Positions 16,409-25,962 of a stretch of DNA of 64,000 nucleotides are shown one piece after another; the stretch's first letter is position 1; every line of letters starts with the position of its first letter. Made by a program: the position numbers and the translations under genes. The DNA comes from DATKIY01 sp963726755. Its GTDB lineage: Bacteria > Actinomycetota > Actinomycetes > JAHEKZ01. The DNA lies in assembly GCA_963726755.1 (NCBI GenBank), contig CAVSDB010000003.1:496001-560000 (forward strand). Reading direction: 5' to 3'. The notes beneath the pieces were generated by a model. The model was not told the DNA's origin. It searched no databases and saw nothing but the letters and a program-made list of their open reading frames with translations.

Positions 16409-17020
16409 TCAGCGGGAGTCAAGGATCAGGCTCATCGCCTCACCCCTGGTCGCGGCATCTCGCAACTGCCCGCGCACGGCCGACGTCACTGTCCGAGCAC
16501 CGGGCTTGCGGACTCCTCGCATTGACATGCAAAGGTGCTCGCACTCAACCACGACGATGACGCCTTGTGGCGCAAGAATCTTCACCAGCGAGTCGGCGAC
16601 TTGGGTGGTCAGGCGCTCTTGCACCTGCGGGCGTCTGGCAAAAACGTCAACGAGTCGGGCAAGTTTCGACAAGCCAGTGATTGTCCCGTCCTCATTGGGG
16701 ATGTACCCCACGTGAGCGACGCCGTGGAACGGGACTAAGTGATGCTCACACATCGAGTACACCTCGATGTCCTTGACCACAACCAACTCGTCGTGGCCCA
16801 AGTCGAACGTTGTTGTCAGCACGTCCTCAGGACGCTGGCGAAGCCCTGACAACACTTCGTGATACATCCTGGCTACTCGCTCAGGGGTGTCGCGAAGTCC
16901 GTCGCGATTGGGATCTTCACCGACGGCGATCAGCAATTCTCGAACGGCGTTGGTCGCACGGTCGACGTCGAATGTTGCACCACCCGACGGTTCGTCGGGC
17001 AACGTGACCGGGTCGACCAT
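16409..17020 (-). CDS. folE: GTP cyclohydrolase I
   Basis: Converts GTP to 7,8-dihydroneopterin triphosphate, the entry to folate synthesis. The 203-residue sequence has the zinc ligands in MCEHHLVPFHGVAHVGYIP (Cys and His near residues 93-96) and VVVECEHLCMSMRG (Cys near 164). The N-terminal ERVARMYHEVLSGL helix is also present. Its ribosome site AGGGA overlaps the end of ftsH, only 3 bases away, so ftsH and the fol genes form one operon. Confidence 0.97.
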   Translation of the reverse strand: MVDPVTLPDEPSGGATFDVDRATNAVRELLIAVGEDPNRDGLRDTPERVARMYHEVLSGLRQRPEDVLTTTFDLGHDELVVVKDIEVYSMCEHHLVPFHGVAHVGYIPNEDGTITGLSKLARLVDVFARRPQVQERLTTQVADSLVKILAPQGVIVVVECEHLCMSMRGVRKPGARTVTSAVRGQLRDAATRGEAMSLILDSR

Positions 17021-17023
17021 CGA

Positions 17024-19015
17024 CTATCCCTGCTCGGGTTCGGCGCCAGGCTGCACCGGTGTCTCGCCGCTCAACGACGGACTGCCATTGCTGCCGTTCG
17101 GAGAGGGCGCGTCGCGGTCAGCCAGTTCCTTACGGCTAAGCACTGGTCCCTCGGAAGACACTGGACGCTCGGACGACGACAGCCAGACCGGACGCGGCGT
17201 GTGCTTACGAATGCCTACGAATACCTCGGCCACCTCGTCGCGATCCAATGTCTCGCGGTCGAGCAACTCGATCACTAGACGATCGAGTACGTCGCGATTC
17301 TGCACGAGGATGTCGTATGCCTCTTGGTGACCGGCCTCGATGAGTTTGCGGACCTCTTCGTCGACCGATTCCGCGACGCCTTCGGAAAAGTCCCGACCGT
17401 GCCCCATGTCGCGGCCTAGGAAGACCTCGGCGTTTGGGGTGCCCAGTCGGATCGCACCAATGCGCTCGCTCATGCCGTACTGCATGACCATCGCCCGAGC
17501 AAGCGCAGTTGCCTTCTCGATGTCGTTGGCGGCACCGGTCGTCGGGTCGTGGAAGACCAGTTCCTCAGCCGCGCGCCCGCCCAGCATGTAGGCGAGTTGG
17601 TCCAACATCTCGTTGCGGGTCGTTGAGTACTTGTCCGCCTCGGGGAGCACCATCGTGTATCCGAGGGCGCGACCGCGCGGCAGGATCGTGATCTTGTGCA
17701 CCGGGTCGGAGTGGTTGAGTGCCGCAGCAACGAGTGCGTGACCACCCTCGTGGTACGCAGTGATCTTCTTCTCTTTCTCGTTCATCAGCCGAGTGCGCTT
17801 CTGCGGACCTGCCACGACCCGGTCGATGGCTTCGTCCAGCGCACTGTTGTCGATCATTGGCTTACCGAGCCGAGCCGTCAGCAACGCCGCCTCGTTCAGC
17901 GCGTTCGCTAGGTCTGCTCCGGTGAACCCCGGCGTCCGACGTGCGAACGCCATTAGGTCAACACCCTCAGCCAACGGCTTCCCCCGAGCATGCACTTGAA
18001 GAATGGCGAACCGTCCTTGCAAGTCCGGACGTTCTACTGAGATCTGCCGGTCGAACCGACCGGGCCGAAGCAGCGCTGGGTCCAAGATGTCAGGACGGTT
18101 GGTGGCTGCGATCAAGATGACGCCACCCTTGACGTCGAAGCCATCCATCTCGACCAGCAACTGGTTCAGCGTCTGCTCACGTTCATCGTGGCCGCCGCCA
18201 AGACCAGCGCCACGGTGACGGCCGACCGCGTCGATCTCATCGACGAAAACGATGGCCGGTGCGTTCGCCTTTGCTTGCTCGAACAAGTCGCGCACTCGAG
18301 AGGCGCCGACACCGACGAACATCTCGACAAAGTCTGAGCCCGAGATCGAGTAGAACGGCACACCCGCTTCGCCAGCGACCGCGCGAGCGAGCAATGTCTT
18401 ACCCGTACCAGGCGGGCCATAAAGAAGAACACCTTTGGGGATCTTCGCGCCGACTGCTTGGAACTTTGCAGGATCCTCGAGGAACTCCTTGATCTCCTCG
18501 AGTTCCTCGACCGCCTCGGCAGCGCCAGCAACGTCAGCAAAGGTCGTCTTCGGCATGTCCTTGGCGACCAACTTCGCCTTGGACTTACCGAAGTTCATGA
18601 CGCGGGAACCGCCACCTTGCATCTGGTTCATGAAGAAGAACAACAACAACAAGATGAGAATGATCGGTCCGAAGGTGAACAGGATCGTCACCAGAACACT
18701 CTGCGTCGGGACCTCGGAGATCTGACCGTCGGGCGGAGGATTCTGCTGCACCATCTCGGCGAGCTGGGAACCCTGAGGCTCGATGTAGTTGGCCTTGATC
18801 TTGTCCCCGTTGGTCAACTCGACCCGAACCTCTTGGTCGCGGTCGACCAGCGTGACCTGCTTGGCGTTGCCGTCCTTGATCGCCGCCATCACGGTCGAGG
18901 TGTCGACCTTCTTGTAGCCACCCGCCTGACTGGCGACCTCGGCAAGGATCAGGACGAGCACGACCGCCAGCAGAATCCAGAAGAACGGGCCGCGGAGAAT
19001 GCGCTTGAAGTTCAT
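17024..19015 (-). CDS. ftsH: ATP-dependent zinc metalloprotease FtsH
   Basis: A membrane-anchored AAA+ protease that extracts and degrades membrane and short-lived cytosolic proteins. The 663 residues are arranged as a first transmembrane helix (10-28), an extracytoplasmic domain, a second helix (105-128) and an AAA domain. Walker A is GPPGTGKT near 201 and Walker B is VFVDEID near 257; the second region of homology is ATNRPDILDPALLRPGRFD. The protease domain has the zinc motif HEGGH (422-426). The C-terminal tail is disordered and rich in Pro, Ser and Gly. The frame is intact. Confidence 0.97.
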   Translation of the reverse strand: MNFKRILRGPFFWILLAVVLVLILAEVASQAGGYKKVDTSTVMAAIKDGNAKQVTLVDRDQEVRVELTNGDKIKANYIEPQGSQLAEMVQQNPPPDGQISEVPTQSVLVTILFTFGPIILILLLLFFFMNQMQGGGSRVMNFGKSKAKLVAKDMPKTTFADVAGAAEAVEELEEIKEFLEDPAKFQAVGAKIPKGVLLYGPPGTGKTLLARAVAGEAGVPFYSISGSDFVEMFVGVGASRVRDLFEQAKANAPAIVFVDEIDAVGRHRGAGLGGGHDEREQTLNQLLVEMDGFDVKGGVILIAATNRPDILDPALLRPGRFDRQISVERPDLQGRFAILQVHARGKPLAEGVDLMAFARRTPGFTGADLANALNEAALLTARLGKPMIDNSALDEAIDRVVAGPQKRTRLMNEKEKKITAYHEGGHALVAAALNHSDPVHKITILPRGRALGYTMVLPEADKYSTTRNEMLDQLAYMLGGRAAEELVFHDPTTGAANDIEKATALARAMVMQYGMSERIGAIRLGTPNAEVFLGRDMGHGRDFSEGVAESVDEEVRKLIEAGHQEAYDILVQNRDVLDRLVIELLDRETLDRDEVAEVFVGIRKHTPRPVWLSSSERPVSSEGPVLSRKELADRDAPSPNGSNGSPSLSGETPVQPGAEPEQG

Positions 19016-19147
19016 GGTGAGGGGCGGGTGCCGCCCAATTCCTCCTGCTCACGACGCCCGTCTGGGGCTGGTATTCCGAACCTTGACGGTACACCGGGGT
19101 AGACATACACGCTTACGCCGAGGGCCGTCGTCCCCTTGTCGTTCGCT

Positions 19148-19702
19148 CTAGGCGGAGTAGACCCGCCTAGCCAAGGTGGCGACGAAGGGCAGTGCTCGGT
19201 AGCGCTCGCCGTAGTCCAAGCCGTAGCCCACGACGAACTCGTTGGGGATGTCGAAGCCCACGTATTTGACGTCAACCGGGTTGCGCTGGGCGTCCGGTTT
19301 GCGCAGCAACGTACACACCGCGACCGATGCCGGTCCCCGCGATTTGAGATTGCGAAGCAGCCACGACAGCGTCAGGCCCGAGTCAATGATGTCCTCAACC
19401 ACGAGTACGTGCTTGCCCGAGATATCGCCGTCGAGGTCCTTGAGAATGCGAACGACCCCACTCGACCGGGTACCCGACCCGTAGGACGACACCGCCATCC
19501 AGTCCATCTCAACCGACGCGTGGAGCGCGCGGGCCAGGTCAGCCATGACCATCACGGCACCCTTGAGTACTCCGACAAGAAGAATGTCGCGACCCTGGTA
19601 ATCAGCATCAATCTCAGCCGCCAGTTCGACGACGCGCATTCGAATGCTGTCTGCGTCAACCAGGATCCCGGCGAGGTCGTCACCCATGTCGGCAGCGTCC
19701 AC
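19148..19702 (-). CDS. hpt: Hypoxanthine phosphoribosyltransferase
   Basis: Salvages hypoxanthine or guanine with PRPP to IMP or GMP. The 184 residues include LLVGVLKGAVMVMADLARAL near residue 38, the PRPP-binding loop VLVVEDIIDSGLTLSWLL near residue 98 with its two acidic residues, and VKYVGFDIPNEFVVGYGLDY near the C terminus. It starts at GTG three bases after tilS. The tilS-hpt-ftsH order is widely conserved in bacteria. Confidence 0.96.
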   Translation of the reverse strand: MDAADMGDDLAGILVDADSIRMRVVELAAEIDADYQGRDILLVGVLKGAVMVMADLARALHASVEMDWMAVSSYGSGTRSSGVVRILKDLDGDISGKHVLVVEDIIDSGLTLSWLLRNLKSRGPASVAVCTLLRKPDAQRNPVDVKYVGFDIPNEFVVGYGLDYGERYRALPFVATLARRVYSA

Positions 19703-19705
19703 CGG

Positions 19706-20731
19706 CTACTCCTTCGCCTCGGTGCGCGACCGGCCGTCCCGGTCAGCATCACCCTCGCGCTCGAGCCTGAGCCTGCCACAGGAACGAATGGCCCGAATAC
19801 CTCCGGGCAAATCAACCGGTCCCTGACCGTGCCAGTCCACAACCAGTGCATCCAGTGCTCGAAGGTGCTCCTCGCGCAACGCGCCCCCGGCCGTCCCCTC
19901 GGCCAACGCCGTCTGGCGCAGGACCCGACGTCTGACGGCGGCGGGAACTCGCGCGAGTACGTCGCAATCGAGCTCCTCGGCTTCGTCGCTAACCGTGGCG
20001 TCCTCACCCACTCGCTCGGCCCATGCCTCCAGGGCTTCGTCGTCGTCGCGGAGCAATCGCGACGTTCTCGCCAGCGCCTCAGCCACTCCCGGCCCAAGGT
20101 TGGCTTCCATCACAGGCAAGACGTCGCTTCGAACCCGGATACGAGCAAATCGCGACTGCTCATTGTGCGGGTCGTCCCAGGGCTTGAGCCCAACGGCGGT
20201 GCAAGCCTCCCCGGTCGTTCGGCGATCGATATCGAGCAGTGGTCGTCGAAAGAGTCCACGACGCGCGGGCATCCCCGAAAGCGACCTGGCTCCCGACCCA
20301 CGTGCCAAGCCGAGCAACACCGTCTCTGCTTGGTCGTCGAGCGTGTGCCCAAGGAACACGGCGGCGGCATCGAGCCTGGTTGCCGCTTCAGACAGCGCCG
20401 TATACCGCGCGTCGCGCGCGGCAGCCTCGGGCCCGCCCTCGGCAGCGACGGACACCGTCAGCACCTCGACGGGGCTTAGACCCCGATCGCTGAGAGCTGC
20501 TGCTACCTCGGACGCGACACCGGCGGAGCCGGCTTGGAGTTGATGGTCGACAACTAACGCACCGACGCGTAGCCCGGCTCGCGGACCTTCAAAGGCAAGT
20601 GCGTCTGCCAGGGCAACCGAGTCGCGTCCACCGCTTACAGCGGCCAGCACCAAGGCGCCGGATGAGAGTCCAGCCAACTCCGCGCGGATCGCTGACCGGA
20701 CTCGCGCCACCGCCGGTGCGGGACCGGTCAC
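19706..20731 (-). CDS. tilS: tRNA(Ile)-lysidine synthase
   Basis: Modifies C34 of the tRNA-Ile CAU anticodon to lysidine, so the codon AUA is read as Ile. The N-ATPase PP-loop motif AAVSGGRDSVALADAL lies near residue 33. GHTLDDQAETVLLGLARGSG near residue 128 and the family region MPARRGLFRRPLLDIDR follow. At 341 residues it is the short actinobacterial type. The GTG start overlaps the stop of the metalloprotease gene (GTGA). Essential in most bacteria, and the frame here is intact. Confidence 0.94.
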   Translation of the reverse strand: MTGPAPAVARVRSAIRAELAGLSSGALVLAAVSGGRDSVALADALAFEGPRAGLRVGALVVDHQLQAGSAGVASEVAAALSDRGLSPVEVLTVSVAAEGGPEAAARDARYTALSEAATRLDAAAVFLGHTLDDQAETVLLGLARGSGARSLSGMPARRGLFRRPLLDIDRRTTGEACTAVGLKPWDDPHNEQSRFARIRVRSDVLPVMEANLGPGVAEALARTSRLLRDDDEALEAWAERVGEDATVSDEAEELDCDVLARVPAAVRRRVLRQTALAEGTAGGALREEHLRALDALVVDWHGQGPVDLPGGIRAIRSCGRLRLEREGDADRDGRSRTEAKE

Positions 20732-21807
20732 GTCGCGATAGCTCCCACGCGAGTTACCCAGTCCTTGGGTGCATGCAGTTCCTCACGCGTAGGCAAGGTG
20801 TCGGGGGACGTCCATACCCGGTTGAAACCGTCGAGACCGACGTCATCAATTACCGCGCGCACGAATCGTGCACCGTCTCGGTATTGCGCGAGCTTGCTGT
20901 CCATACCCAACAGCCGACGAAGGAAGGCGTCGGTGCTGCCGGTGCGCGTGCGGCGACGGTCGAGATGCTCACGCATGGTGTCGACACTCGGCAGGACTTC
21001 CGAACCTACGGCGTCCATCATCACCTCGGCATGACCCTCAAGCAGCGACATGATGCCCGTCAGTCGATCGAGCAAGGCGCGCTCGTCAGGCGACATTGAC
21101 TGCTCGAGCACCGAGACGGCGTCCAGTCCCCGAAGCGCACCCCACACAGCGGCGACCAACTGTTTGCCGCGAATGAGGAGCTCACCGGAACCAAGGTCGA
21201 CCTGCTCCAGATAAGTATCGATCTGCTCGCGCAGCCATGGGCCCAACCAGGGTGTAGCGGTGAACTGCACTCGGTGAGTCTCTTCGTGCAGACACACCCA
21301 CAGTCGGAAGTCTCGTGGTGTGACGCCGAGTTCCATCTCCATCTTCACGATGTTCGGCGCGACCAGCATGAGGCGCGGCGGCACGTCTGGGGCTTCGGTG
21401 AACAGCTCGTACTGGCCCAGCACCTTCGTTGACAGGAAACCCAGGGCAGCCCCAATTTCAGCGCCAGCAACTCGCGCTCCGAAGCCTTGCGGAAGCGCGC
21501 CACCAGTTCCTTGCAGCCGGCCCAACAGCGGTTCAAGCAGCGAACTGAACGCTTTGGCGTTGGCGTCTGTCCAGCCCGCACGGTCCACCACGATGACCGA
21601 GCCAGGATCCGCCGGGGCGTCCAGGTTGCTGAGTTTGGCGATTAGCGGCGTGGCCTCTGCTGCGCATTCACGCAGTTCCCTAACTGCCTGCTTGGCCTGG
21701 TCAAGACCAATTTGCGGTCCGGTCCCAGAGACCTTTTTGGCCACCACTCGCGCGTACGCCCAGTCCACCGGGCTCGCGTCGTTTCCAGTCGCCGCCATGC
21801 ATCCCAC
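20728..21807 (-). CDS. Zinc-dependent metalloprotease-like protein (DUF2342, Rv3626c type)
   Basis: A 359-residue actinobacterial protein of the DUF2342 family, sometimes labelled coenzyme F420-associated because of gene neighbourhoods. A short zincin motif HEETH is visible in WVCLHEETHRVQFTA near residue 165. EGHAEVMMDAVG near residue 262 may supply the third ligand. The frame starts at GTG 21807; the inner ATG at 21798 is about as likely. It couples to tilS by GTGA and is preceded by a copy of the 48-bp palindromic repeat. Protease activity is inferred from the motif only. Confidence 0.85.
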   Translation of the reverse strand: MGCMAATGNDASPVDWAYARVVAKKVSGTGPQIGLDQAKQAVRELRECAAEATPLIAKLSNLDAPADPGSVIVVDRAGWTDANAKAFSSLLEPLLGRLQGTGGALPQGFGARVAGAEIGAALGFLSTKVLGQYELFTEAPDVPPRLMLVAPNIVKMEMELGVTPRDFRLWVCLHEETHRVQFTATPWLGPWLREQIDTYLEQVDLGSGELLIRGKQLVAAVWGALRGLDAVSVLEQSMSPDERALLDRLTGIMSLLEGHAEVMMDAVGSEVLPSVDTMREHLDRRRTRTGSTDAFLRRLLGMDSKLAQYRDGARFVRAVIDDVGLDGFNRVWTSPDTLPTREELHAPKDWVTRVGAIAT

Positions 21808-21828
21808 CGTAGCCGCCGTCCTCGGACC

Positions 21829-21876
21829 AGTTGCTAGGCGTTGCGGGCGCTATAGCGCCCGCCCCGCCTAGCAACT
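21829..21876 (-). repeat. 48-bp palindromic repeat, copy 1 (overlaps the dacB stop)
   Basis: The outer arms AGTTGCTAGGC and GCCTAGCAACT enclose the core GGGCGCTATAGCGCCC with a 5-bp spacer on each side (GTTGC and GCCCC on the plus strand). Its right arm encodes the last residues Ser-Cys and the TAG stop of dacB. It lies 22 bases before the metalloprotease start. Confidence 0.9.
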
Positions 21877-23227
21877 CGACAAACTCGCGACGGCTTGGTC
21901 CAGAGCATCGCGGGCGGCTTCGGTGTCGGTCACTTGGTCGGTGGCGAACGAGAACAGCACCAAGGCACCGTCACAGGTCAGCGTCGTACCCGACTCAGTC
22001 GAGATCCCAGTCAGCGTGCCGGTCTTGGCGCGGACGACGCCCGCCACGCTGTTCTGTGGTGGAACCAGGTAGCGATCGAACAACGTGCCGTCGAATCCGG
22101 AGACCGGAAGACCCTCAACGATCGATCGGAACTGGGCGTCAGCACCGGCCGTCTGCAATACCGCCACCAGGTCGTCAACGGTGATGCGATCGTCGCGGCT
22201 GAGACCACTAGCGTCGAAGACGGATTGGGCGTCCACGGAAATCCCGTGACGGTCGGCCGCCTCAGCCATGGCGTTGACGCCACCGGAAAATGTTGGCGGC
22301 AAATCTGACTCACTGGCCGCCACTCTCGCCAGCGCTTCGGCCAACTGGTTGTCACTGTCCCGGAGCATCCGCTGAACGAGCCACTCGATGGTTGGTGACT
22401 GAACCTGAGCGATCGGATCGGCAGCCGCAGCCTTCGATTGCCCAACCGAGCCAAGGATGTTGACGCCTTGCGCCTCTAGCAGCGAAGCGAAGTCGTCTGC
22501 AGCGGCCTTCGCGGGGTCGGGATAGCGGGCGAGGCTGCCCTTGCTGACAAGCCCTTGATCCACCATCAGCGCCGTCACCGGAGCAATCACACCCGAAGTG
22601 ACGTACGTGGGCTCCCAGTGCGGCGAGATCGCCGGCCCGGCAAAAGCTGAATCGTCGAACGAGAGGTGCACGCTGGACGTTCCATCAGCCAGCAGTGCAC
22701 GGGCGGTCCGTTTGGCGAGGTCGGTCAACGACGCAACGCCCAGCGCTGCGCGAGGAGACTTCAAGGCCAAGGTTGCGTCTCCCCCACCGACCAGGACGAC
22801 GCTGTCACTCCCATCGCCAGCGACGACTGACGTGGTGAGTCGAGAGTCCGCCGGGGCGACGTCGAGGATGGAGAGCGCGGTCAGCAACTTCAGCGACGAC
22901 GCGGGAGCGACAGGAGATTCCGCCTGCTCCGCCCACAGAACGTCACCGTCCGCGGTCGTCACAGAACCGTGGACGACGTCGCCAAGCGACTCATCCGACA
23001 ACGCCCGCTCCAGACTGCGCACGATCGCCGGAGAGATCACCGCGGCTTCAGCGGGGTCCACGGCCGTCATCGGCATCAGCTGCCGCCGCGGCTTCCGAGA
23101 AGGTCAATGGCGCCGGTGCGATCGGATCGGGAACCGGCGGAAAGATCACGCCTGTGACGTCGAGCAGCACGACAGTGACCGTGAGCACGCCCAGCCCCAC
23201 AATCACCAGCCATCGGGCCTGAGTCAT
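21868..23227 (-). CDS. dacB: D-alanyl-D-alanine carboxypeptidase/endopeptidase, PBP4 type, one frame break
   Basis: A class C penicillin-binding protein that trims peptidoglycan stem peptides outside the cell (M. tuberculosis Rv3627c position). The N-terminal membrane anchor (ARWLVIVGLGVLTVTVVLLD), from ATG 23227 with GGGGG upstream, lies in one frame. The catalytic part begins near AVDPAEAAVISPAIV in the next, and removing one base near 23065 joins them. Active-site motifs are SSLK in PVAPASSLKLL, SDNQLAEALAR and KTGTLTG. The last two codons and the stop lie inside a copy of the 48-bp palindromic repeat. Restored length is about 453 residues. Confidence 0.9.
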
Positions 23228-23303
23228 TCGCACCCCCTAGACAGGTGACGTCGGCGATACGGGACACTAGATCACCGCTCCAAACCACCCAGAAGGGGAC
23301 ACC

Positions 23304-23786
23304 GTGGAATTCGACGTCTTCGTCGAGATCCCTCAGGGACACCGCAATAAGTACGAACTCGACAAGGAGACCGGCCGGATCCGGCTGGATCGCATGCTCT
23401 TCACGTCGACCCGCTACCCGGCGGACTACGGGTTCATCGAGAACACCCTCGGTCTAGACGGTGACCCCCTGGACGCCCTGGTGCTGCTGGACGAGCCCAC
23501 GTTCCCTGGCTGCGTGATCGCCTGCCGGACCATCGGGATGTTCCGGATGACCGACGAGGCTGGCGGGGACGACAAAGTGGTCTGCGTCCCGGCGCACGAC
23601 CCGCGCAAGGAGCATCTGCGCGACATCCACCACATGCCCGAATTCGACCGGCTCGAGATCCAGCATTTCTTCGAGGTGTACAAGGATCTGGAACCCGGCA
23701 AGTCCGTCGAGGGCGCCACCTGGGCCGGCCGCGACGACGCCGAGGCCGAGATCCTGGCCTCGATCGCGCGGGCAGCCAAGCCGTAG
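23304..23786 (+). CDS. ppa: Inorganic pyrophosphatase, soluble family I
   Basis: Hydrolyses pyrophosphate from biosynthetic reactions in the cytosol. The 160-residue enzyme has the signature DGDPLDALVLLDEP near residue 52 with its metal-binding aspartates. KYELDKETGRIRLDRML at the N terminus and KVVCVPAHDPR are also typical. It starts at GTG with AGAAGGGG upstream and is divergent from dacB, as in M. tuberculosis. The membrane pyrophosphatase hppA is also in this window, so the organism has both a soluble and an energy-conserving route. Confidence 0.97.
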   Translation: MEFDVFVEIPQGHRNKYELDKETGRIRLDRMLFTSTRYPADYGFIENTLGLDGDPLDALVLLDEPTFPGCVIACRTIGMFRMTDEAGGDDKVVCVPAHDPRKEHLRDIHHMPEFDRLEIQHFFEVYKDLEPGKSVEGATWAGRDDAEAEILASIARAAKP

Positions 23787-23796
23787 GTCAAAGCCT

Positions 23797-23814
23797 GACC
23801 GACCAGTCAGTCAA
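23797..23814 (+). promoter_or_regulatory. TetR-type near-palindrome upstream of the formate dehydrogenase operon
   Basis: TGACCGACCAGTCAGTCA is an 18-bp imperfect inverted repeat, 87 bases before fdsG. It matches the element upstream of the Rieske operon (37675-37692) at 13 of 18 positions with the same centre. Such GACNGAC half-sites are typical of TetR-family operators. No regulator gene is in the window. Confidence 0.45.
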
Positions 23815-23901
23815 TCTGCTGCGACGGATTGGGCAGTTCCGAGGTACCGTGGGAGCACGCGCCCACCGGCGCGTCGCTGACGGACGTGGGAGACAGGCCA
23901 G

Positions 23902-24393
23902 ATGACGGTCCCGCAGGCAACGCCTACGGATGAGCAAGTTTCAGCCAGGATTCACGAGATCGTGGCCGACCACCGAGACGACCGGGGGGCGCTGCTACCT
24001 ATCCTCCACGCCGTCCAGGACGAATTCGGCTGCGTCGCCCCAGCGGTGATTCCGCTGATCGCCAACGAACTCAACCTGTCGCGCGCCGACGTCCATGGCG
24101 TCGCCAGTTTCTACCGCGACTTTCGAACCAGCCCAACGGGTGCGACTACCGTCCGGATCTGCCGAGCCGAGGCCTGCCAATCGGTTGGAGCACGCGACCT
24201 CGAGGCAAGTGCCGAACGCGAACTCGGATTGAAGATCGGCGAAACGTCGGCTGATGAGTCGATGACCCTCGACGAAGTCTTCTGCCTGGGGAACTGCGCG
24301 TTGGGACCGGCGGTTCAGATCAACGGCGTCCTGCACGGACGCGTGACGTCAGAGCAGTTGCCTTCACTCATCGCAGCGGCGGTGACCAAGTGA
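23902..24393 (+). CDS. fdsG: NAD-dependent formate dehydrogenase gamma subunit (NuoE-like)
   Basis: A 163-residue thioredoxin-fold [2Fe-2S] protein that passes electrons within the soluble FdsABG formate dehydrogenase. The four cluster cysteines are visible as CRAEAC (near residue 93) and CLGNC (near residue 133). The N-terminal half has the NuoE-type helix PILHAVQDEFGCV and the DVHGVASFYRDF segment. It is the first gene of the operon, and its TGA overlaps the GTG of fdsB (GTGA). FdsG rather than NuoE is chosen because the downstream genes are FdsB, FdsA and FdsD. Confidence 0.9.
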   Translation: MTVPQATPTDEQVSARIHEIVADHRDDRGALLPILHAVQDEFGCVAPAVIPLIANELNLSRADVHGVASFYRDFRTSPTGATTVRICRAEACQSVGARDLEASAERELGLKIGETSADESMTLDEVFCLGNCALGPAVQINGVLHGRVTSEQLPSLIAAAVTK

Positions 24394-25962
24394 GCGAGTC
24401 AACGGTGACCGTCTACGTACCGCGAGACTCGGCGTCGCGTTCGGTCGGTGCCGATGCTGTCGCGCGCGCAATCGAAGACGCCGCCGCCGAAAGCGGACGA
24501 GGCGATCACGCTGGTACGTAACGGTTCGCGAGGCATGCTTTGGCTCGAGCCACTCGTCGAGATCGATAACGGCAACGGTCGCGTTGCGTACGGCCCGGTG
24601 CGTCCTGATGACGTTGCCGAACTTGTTGCCGCGGGCATGCTCGATGGCGCCGACCACCCGTTGAATCTTGGTCCGACCGAAGAGATTTCCTGGCTGAGTC
24701 GTCAGCAGCGCTTGACGTTCGCACGCGTCGGCGTCATCGACCCGCTGTCTGCCGCTGACTACCAGGCTCACGGCGGCATTGCTGGTCTGCGCAAGGCCTT
24801 AGAAACCACACCAGAAGAACTCGTTCAGCAAGTGACCGACAGCGGACTGCGCGGTCGTGGCGGCGCTGGCTTCCCCGCGGGCATCAAGTGGAACACGGTC
24901 CGCAAGGCCGAAGGGCCACTGAAGTTCATCTGCGCCAACGCCGACGAGGGCGACAGCGGAACGTACGCAGACCGAATGCTGATGGAGGGCGACCCGTTCT
25001 TGCTGATCGAGGGCATGACGATCGCTGCTCACGCAGTAGGTGCCACCGAGGGGTACATCTACATCCGCTCTGAATACCCCGATGCCATCACCACGCTGCG
25101 TTCGGCGATCGAGATCGCGTACGCCCACGGCTGGCTAGGCCGAGGCATCCTCGGTTCGGACCTGTCGTTCGACCTGTTCATCAGAGTCGGCGCCGGCGCG
25201 TATATCTGCGGCGAAGAAACCTCAATGCTCGAGAGCCTGGAAGGCAAACGCGCGGTCGTACGCGCGAAGCCGCCGCTTCCCGCTCTTGAGGGGCTGTTCG
25301 GCAAACCAACCGTGGTTAACAACGTCCTGACGCTGGCCGCCGTCCCGACCATCGTCGCGGATGGTGCCGCTGCGTACCAAGAACTCGGCATCGGTCGGTC
25401 ACGCGGTACTCAGGTGTTCCAGTTGGCTGGCAATATCGCCAAGGGTGGCATCGTCGAGACAGCCTTTGGCATCTCGCTCGGTGACCTCGTTGAGGGCTTC
25501 GGCGGGGGCACCCGATCAGGTCGTCCGGTGCGCGCAGTTCAGGTCGGTGGACCGCTCGGTGCGTACCTGCCGCCCTCTCAATTCAACTTGCCCATGGACT
25601 ACGAGGCATTTGCCGAAGCCAAGGCGATGGTCGGTCACGGCGGCGTGGTGGTGTTCGACGACACCGTGGACATGGCCGAACAAGCCCGGTTCGCCATGGA
25701 GTTCTGCGCCGAAGAATCCTGTGGCAAGTGCACGCCGTGCCGGGTCGGTGCCACCCGTGGCGTCGAGGTCATCGACCGGATCCGCCACGCCGACAACGCT
25801 GACGACCACGCCAACGGGCTGGTGCTCATCCAAGATCTTTGTCAGGTGATGACTGATGGTTCGCTTTGTGCAATGGGTGGCCTGACTCCCATGCCAGTGT
25901 TGAGTGCAATAGAACACTTCCCCGATGATTTCGAACCCGCAGCAAGAATGGATGCGTCATGA
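24390..25962 (+). CDS. fdsB: NAD-dependent formate dehydrogenase beta subunit (NuoF-like), one frame break
   Basis: Binds FMN, NADH and a [4Fe-4S] cluster and hands formate electrons to NAD+. The N terminus VSESTVTVYVPRDSASRSVG, from GTG 24390, is FdsB-like and lies in one frame. The rest, from about AITLVRNGSRGMLWLEPLVEI, lies in the next, so one extra base sits near 24503. GRGGAGFPAGIKW and ANADEGDSGTYADRML form the FMN/NADH site. YICGEETSMLESLEG and the cluster cysteines in ESCGKCTPCRVG complete it. The stop overlaps the fdsA ATG. Restored length is about 523 residues. Confidence 0.88.
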
